From: Chloroflexota bacterium
GTDB taxonomy: Bacteria > Chloroflexota > Dehalococcoidia > DSTF01 > RBG-16-68-14
NCBI GenBank assembly: GCA_003228685.1
Contig: QIFC01000100.1
Location: 55,792 to 119,791, forward strand
Reading direction: 5' to 3'
DNA: 64,000 nt
How positions within the stretch are numbered: the stretch's first letter is position 1; every line of letters begins with the position of its first letter. The notes beneath the pieces were generated by a model. It saw only the letters and a program-made list of their open reading frames with translations, was not told the DNA's origin and ran no database searches. Below, piece after piece: positions 61,583 to 64,000 of this stretch. Made by a program: the position numbers and the translations under genes.

Positions 61583-62392
61583 GTGTATATTCGTATGTTT
61601 CGGCGCTTTGCACCGCTCCTGGCCGTCTGCACGGCGCTCGTTGCCCTGGTCTTCGTCGCTGACGCGACGCTGCAACACAGTACGACATCAGCAGGTCCCG
61701 CGACGCCGTTCCGCTGTCCGGGCGCCGAGTTCAACTTTCCGGTCGACGGGTCGATGGGCTGGATCTACCGCGAGCCGGCAAGCATTGAGGTCAGTGGAAC
61801 CGTCCATGCCGGCCTCGATTTCTGGGCCAGCGGAGGTGATGGTTCGCCCGTCTACGCGCTGGCCGACGGCGAGGTCTCCAGGACGCAAAACTCGTGGAGC
61901 TTCGACATTGTCTACACCGATTCCGGTGTAGAGAGCTACATGACCCACCTCCGCCACAACCTGTCTGTTGGCGATCCTGTCGCCGCCGGCCAAGTGATCG
62001 CCGAGACGGACGGGGAGTGGGTCCACATGTCGGTTGGCGCGCAGGTTGGCTACGATGACCGCGTGGTCGAGCAAACCCAGGATCCCTCGCCGTTCTTCGC
62101 CGCGAGCCTCAATTACGACGACGGCGCCAGGAACCCGCTGCCCTACGGGCGGCCCCTGTCGGTCTGGTGCGCGGACGCAGGAGACGAAGAGATCCAGACG
62201 GGCGAGTCGCTCTGCGACGGAGTGGTGGACAGCATCGATGCCTTAGTCGTGCTCCAGTACTCCGCGGGCCTGATCGTCACCAAGCCGTGTTCCGCGAGCG
62301 CCGACGTCAATCGCGATGGCTTCATAGACGCGCTGGATGCTTCCCTCATCCTCCAGCACGTGGCTGGCCTGCTGCCTGAGCTGCCCTTCTAG
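61583..62392 (+). CDS. Secreted M23-like peptidase-fold protein with C-terminal dockerin type I repeats
   Basis: A 269-residue exported protein. An N-terminal signal peptide (MFRRFAPLLAVCTALVALVFVADA) is followed by an M23-like domain with VHAGLDFW (HxxxD metal motif), DGSPVYALADGEV, SYMTHLRHNL and DGEWVHMSVGAQ. In the last, the canonical HxH reads HxS, so a zinc ligand is missing and the domain may be a non-catalytic binder. Two dockerin-like Ca-binding repeats end the protein: DGVVDSIDALVVLQYSAG and DVNRDGFIDALDASLILQHVAG. GTG 61583 has GGAGG eight bases upstream; ATG 61595 is possible. Confidence 0.82.
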   Translation: MYIRMFRRFAPLLAVCTALVALVFVADATLQHSTTSAGPATPFRCPGAEFNFPVDGSMGWIYREPASIEVSGTVHAGLDFWASGGDGSPVYALADGEVSRTQNSWSFDIVYTDSGVESYMTHLRHNLSVGDPVAAGQVIAETDGEWVHMSVGAQVGYDDRVVEQTQDPSPFFAASLNYDDGARNPLPYGRPLSVWCADAGDEEIQTGESLCDGVVDSIDALVVLQYSAGLIVTKPCSASADVNRDGFIDALDASLILQHVAGLLPELPF

Positions 62393-62503
62393 GAGGCAGT
62401 TCACTGACGGCGCGCCACCTCCCTGCCGCTTGACGCGCAGTCCCTTAAACGTCATGCTTATGGCTCCCCGCAGCACACGCTAAGAAACACCGGAGGAAGC
62501 GAC

Positions 62504-63781
62504 ATGAGCAACATCAAATTCGGCGCGTTCTTGGCGCCCCACCACCCACTTGGCGAGCATCCCATGCTGCAGTTCCAGCGCGACATCGACTTCGTCGCGC
62601 ACCTCGACCGGCTTGGCTATGACGAGTTCTGGTGCGGCGAGCATCACTCCTCCGGCTGGGAGATGATCGCGTCGCCGGAGATGTTCCTGGCTGCCGCCGG
62701 CCAGCGGACGGAGCGCATCATGCTGGGCACCGGCGTCGTCTCGCTGCCGTACCACCACCCGTTCAACGTCGCCCAGCGCATGGTCCAGCTCGACCACATG
62801 ACAAAGGGCCGCGCCATGTTCGGCTCCGGCCCTGGGGCGTTGCCGTCCGACGCGCATACCCTCGCGCTCGACCCGCTCAGGCAGCGCGATCAGCAGGACG
62901 AAGCGCTGGGCGTGATCATCCGCCTCCTCCGAGGCGAAGAGCGCTTCAGCTACGAGAGCGATTGGTTCACGCTGCGCGACGCGCAGCTCCAGATCCTGCC
63001 GCTGCAGGAAGAGATGCCGATGACGACCGCGTCCTCGATCAGTCCATCCGGCATGAAGATCGCGGGCAAGTACGGCATCGGCGTGCTGTCGATCGCCTCC
63101 ACGTCGACCGAAGGGCTACAGGCGCTGCCCATGCAGTGGTCGTTTGCGGAGGAGGCGGCGAAGGAGCACAATACGACGGTCGATCGCAAGAACTGGCGTG
63201 TGCTCATGAGCTGGCACCTCGCAGAGTCGAGGAAGGATGCGGAGAAGGAGGCGAGGGACGGTCTGCACCGCTGGCACAACGAGTACACCGTGCGCGTGCT
63301 CGGGCGTCCCGGGGCAATCCATGTGGACGACCCAGACAAGCTCCTGGCCCAGGTCGGCGGGCGTGGGGCCGCCGGCGCCGGCGCCTCTGTCATCGGCACC
63401 CCGGATGAGTTGGTGGCGTCCATTAGGGCCTTGCAGGAGGTCACGGGTGGATTCGGCGTCGTGCTCGGCTTCGCTCACGACTGGGCGAGCCGGGAAGCCA
63501 TGCTGCGATCGTGGGACCTGTTCGCTCGCTACGTCGTGCCGGAGATCAATGGCTATAGTCGCAACCTACAAGGCTCAGCGGACTTCGTCGAAGATAACCA
63601 GAAGGAATTGATGAAGGGCGCAACAGCGGCGGTTGTGGCCAAGATCCAGGACGACCCCCGCGCCGCGGCGGCCATGGCTGTCACCATGGAGCAGGCGCGC
63701 AAGCAGGCCCAGGCCGGCGAAGTGCGCCCCAACGTGCCCGCGCCCGCGGACGAAGAAGTCGCGGAGAGCGCCGACTCATGA
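62504..63781 (+). CDS. Luciferase-like flavin-dependent monooxygenase, limonene 1,2-monooxygenase type
   Basis: A 425-residue LLM-class enzyme. The opening KFGAFLAPHHPLGEHPM and FWCGEHHSSGWEMIASPEMF closely follow limonene monooxygenase LimB family proteins. RIMLGTGVVSLPYHHPFNVAQRMVQLDHM and the GRAMFGSGPGALPSDA flavin-site segment are also typical. The C-terminal 60 residues are Ala/Glu-rich and low in complexity. It may use FMN and a separate reductase, oxidising terpenoids or other hydrophobic compounds; F420 use by some LLM enzymes is a further option. GGAGGAAG precedes the ATG and a strong terminator follows. Confidence 0.9.
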   Translation: MSNIKFGAFLAPHHPLGEHPMLQFQRDIDFVAHLDRLGYDEFWCGEHHSSGWEMIASPEMFLAAAGQRTERIMLGTGVVSLPYHHPFNVAQRMVQLDHMTKGRAMFGSGPGALPSDAHTLALDPLRQRDQQDEALGVIIRLLRGEERFSYESDWFTLRDAQLQILPLQEEMPMTTASSISPSGMKIAGKYGIGVLSIASTSTEGLQALPMQWSFAEEAAKEHNTTVDRKNWRVLMSWHLAESRKDAEKEARDGLHRWHNEYTVRVLGRPGAIHVDDPDKLLAQVGGRGAAGAGASVIGTPDELVASIRALQEVTGGFGVVLGFAHDWASREAMLRSWDLFARYVVPEINGYSRNLQGSADFVEDNQKELMKGATAAVVAKIQDDPRAAAAMAVTMEQARKQAQAGEVRPNVPAPADEEVAESADS

Positions 63782-63820
63782 CCGGCGTCTGAATGGCGGC
63801 TGGCGCCTAACAGTATCTAC

Positions 63821-63839
63821 GTTCGGTCGCGTACCGAAC
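63821..63839. promoter_or_regulatory. Short inverted repeat before the LLM terminator
   Basis: GTTCGGT (63821-63827), CGCGT, ACCGAAC (63833-63839): a perfect 7-bp inverted repeat next to the following terminator stem. It may be part of the terminator structure or a protein-binding site. Confidence 0.35.
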
Positions 63840-63878
63840 GAGAACCCCCACAGCTGATGCCGCGGGGGTTCTCTTATT
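63840..63878 (+). terminator. Intrinsic terminator of the LLM monooxygenase gene
   Basis: GAGAACCCCC (63840-63849) pairs with GGGGGTTCTC (63864-63873) over a 14-base loop, followed by TTATTGG. Clear GC-rich stem and T-rich tail. Confidence 0.8.
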
Positions 63879-63910
63879 GGTTCGCGACGTATTGCAGAGA
63901 GGGCCTATTC

Positions 63911-64000
63911 GCCGTCGCTATTCTGCGCCGTCGCTATTCTGCGCCGTCGCTATTCTGCGCCGTCGCTATTCTGCGCCGTCGCTATTCTGCGCCGTCGCTA
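63911..64000. repeat. 16-bp tandem repeat (GCCGTCGCTATTCTGC), 5.6 copies to window edge
   Basis: Five perfect 16-base copies from 63911 to 63990 and a partial sixth to 64000, running off the window. The 16-base period is not a multiple of three, so it does not read as a protein repeat in one frame. It could be a minisatellite, a stretch of binding sites, or an assembly artefact at the end of a contig. Confidence 0.85.

Noticed and set aside
63911..64000. CRISPR array
   Set aside because: The 16-bp units are contiguous with no spacers, so this is a simple tandem repeat.

Overview
This 64 kb window is GC-rich chromosomal DNA from a bacterium. Several things fit a Chloroflexota member, perhaps Dehalococcoidia or SAR202-like, but that is inference and no rRNA is present to settle it. 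They are an F420-type (Ddn-like) oxidoreductase, a limonene-monooxygenase-type luciferase-like flavoenzyme, a secreted dockerin-bearing protein, menaquinone rather than ubiquinone genes, and probable leaderless starts. KatG and the isovaleryl-CoA dehydrogenase route suggest oxygen exposure, while the aldehyde:ferredoxin oxidoreductase and a polyferredoxin suggest low-potential electron chemistry.

Layout. 1-9.7 kb: housekeeping and stress genes (nnr running off the left edge, acpS, a Ddn-like protein, a convergent restriction-modification pair, folD, aquaporin, katG, dut, a four-cluster ferredoxin, tRNA-Arg). 9.7-12 kb: a small island of lower apparent GC behind the tRNA, with an unknown gene, an ImmA/IrrE-type HTH-metallopeptidase and a frameshifted integrase tail. 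12-24.2 kb: a long minus-strand operon (mccB, enoyl-CoA hydratase, mccA, HMG-CoA lyase, CoA-transferase subunits A and B, an AGPS-like flavoprotein, glpD) divergent from an isovaleryl-CoA dehydrogenase. Together these form a complete leucine-degradation path joined to glycerol-3-phosphate/DHAP and possibly ether-lipid metabolism.

24.4-44.2 kb is the most unusual part. Three large type II DMSO-reductase-family catalytic subunits share one beta (four Fe-S clusters) and one gamma (ethylbenzene-dehydrogenase-type heme b) subunit. Interleaved are a Cys-rich small protein, an APH-kinase/SCP2 sterol-carrier fusion, a CrtC/DUF7064-like protein, a phytoene-desaturase-like flavoprotein, a zinc alcohol dehydrogenase and an aldehyde:ferredoxin oxidoreductase. 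The block ends in a two-component system whose kinase carries an ArsR-like winged helix. My reading is oxygen-independent hydroxylation of a hydrophobic isoprenoid or steroid-like substrate, followed by alcohol to aldehyde to acid oxidation in the cytoplasm. The first two catalytic subunits are tandem duplicates that also share a promoter block.

44.2-57 kb: a GMC oxidoreductase with its small subunit, then a TetR gene leading a translationally coupled menaquinone operon (menF-D-H-B-A-C-E), with menG and an alpha/beta hydrolase convergent to it. 57-60.5 kb: three minus-strand genes that all look like PD-(D/E)XK-type nucleases. 60.7-64 kb: an N-formylglutamate-amidohydrolase-like protein, a secreted M23-like/dockerin protein, a limonene-monooxygenase-like enzyme with a clear terminator, and a 16-bp tandem repeat running off the right edge.
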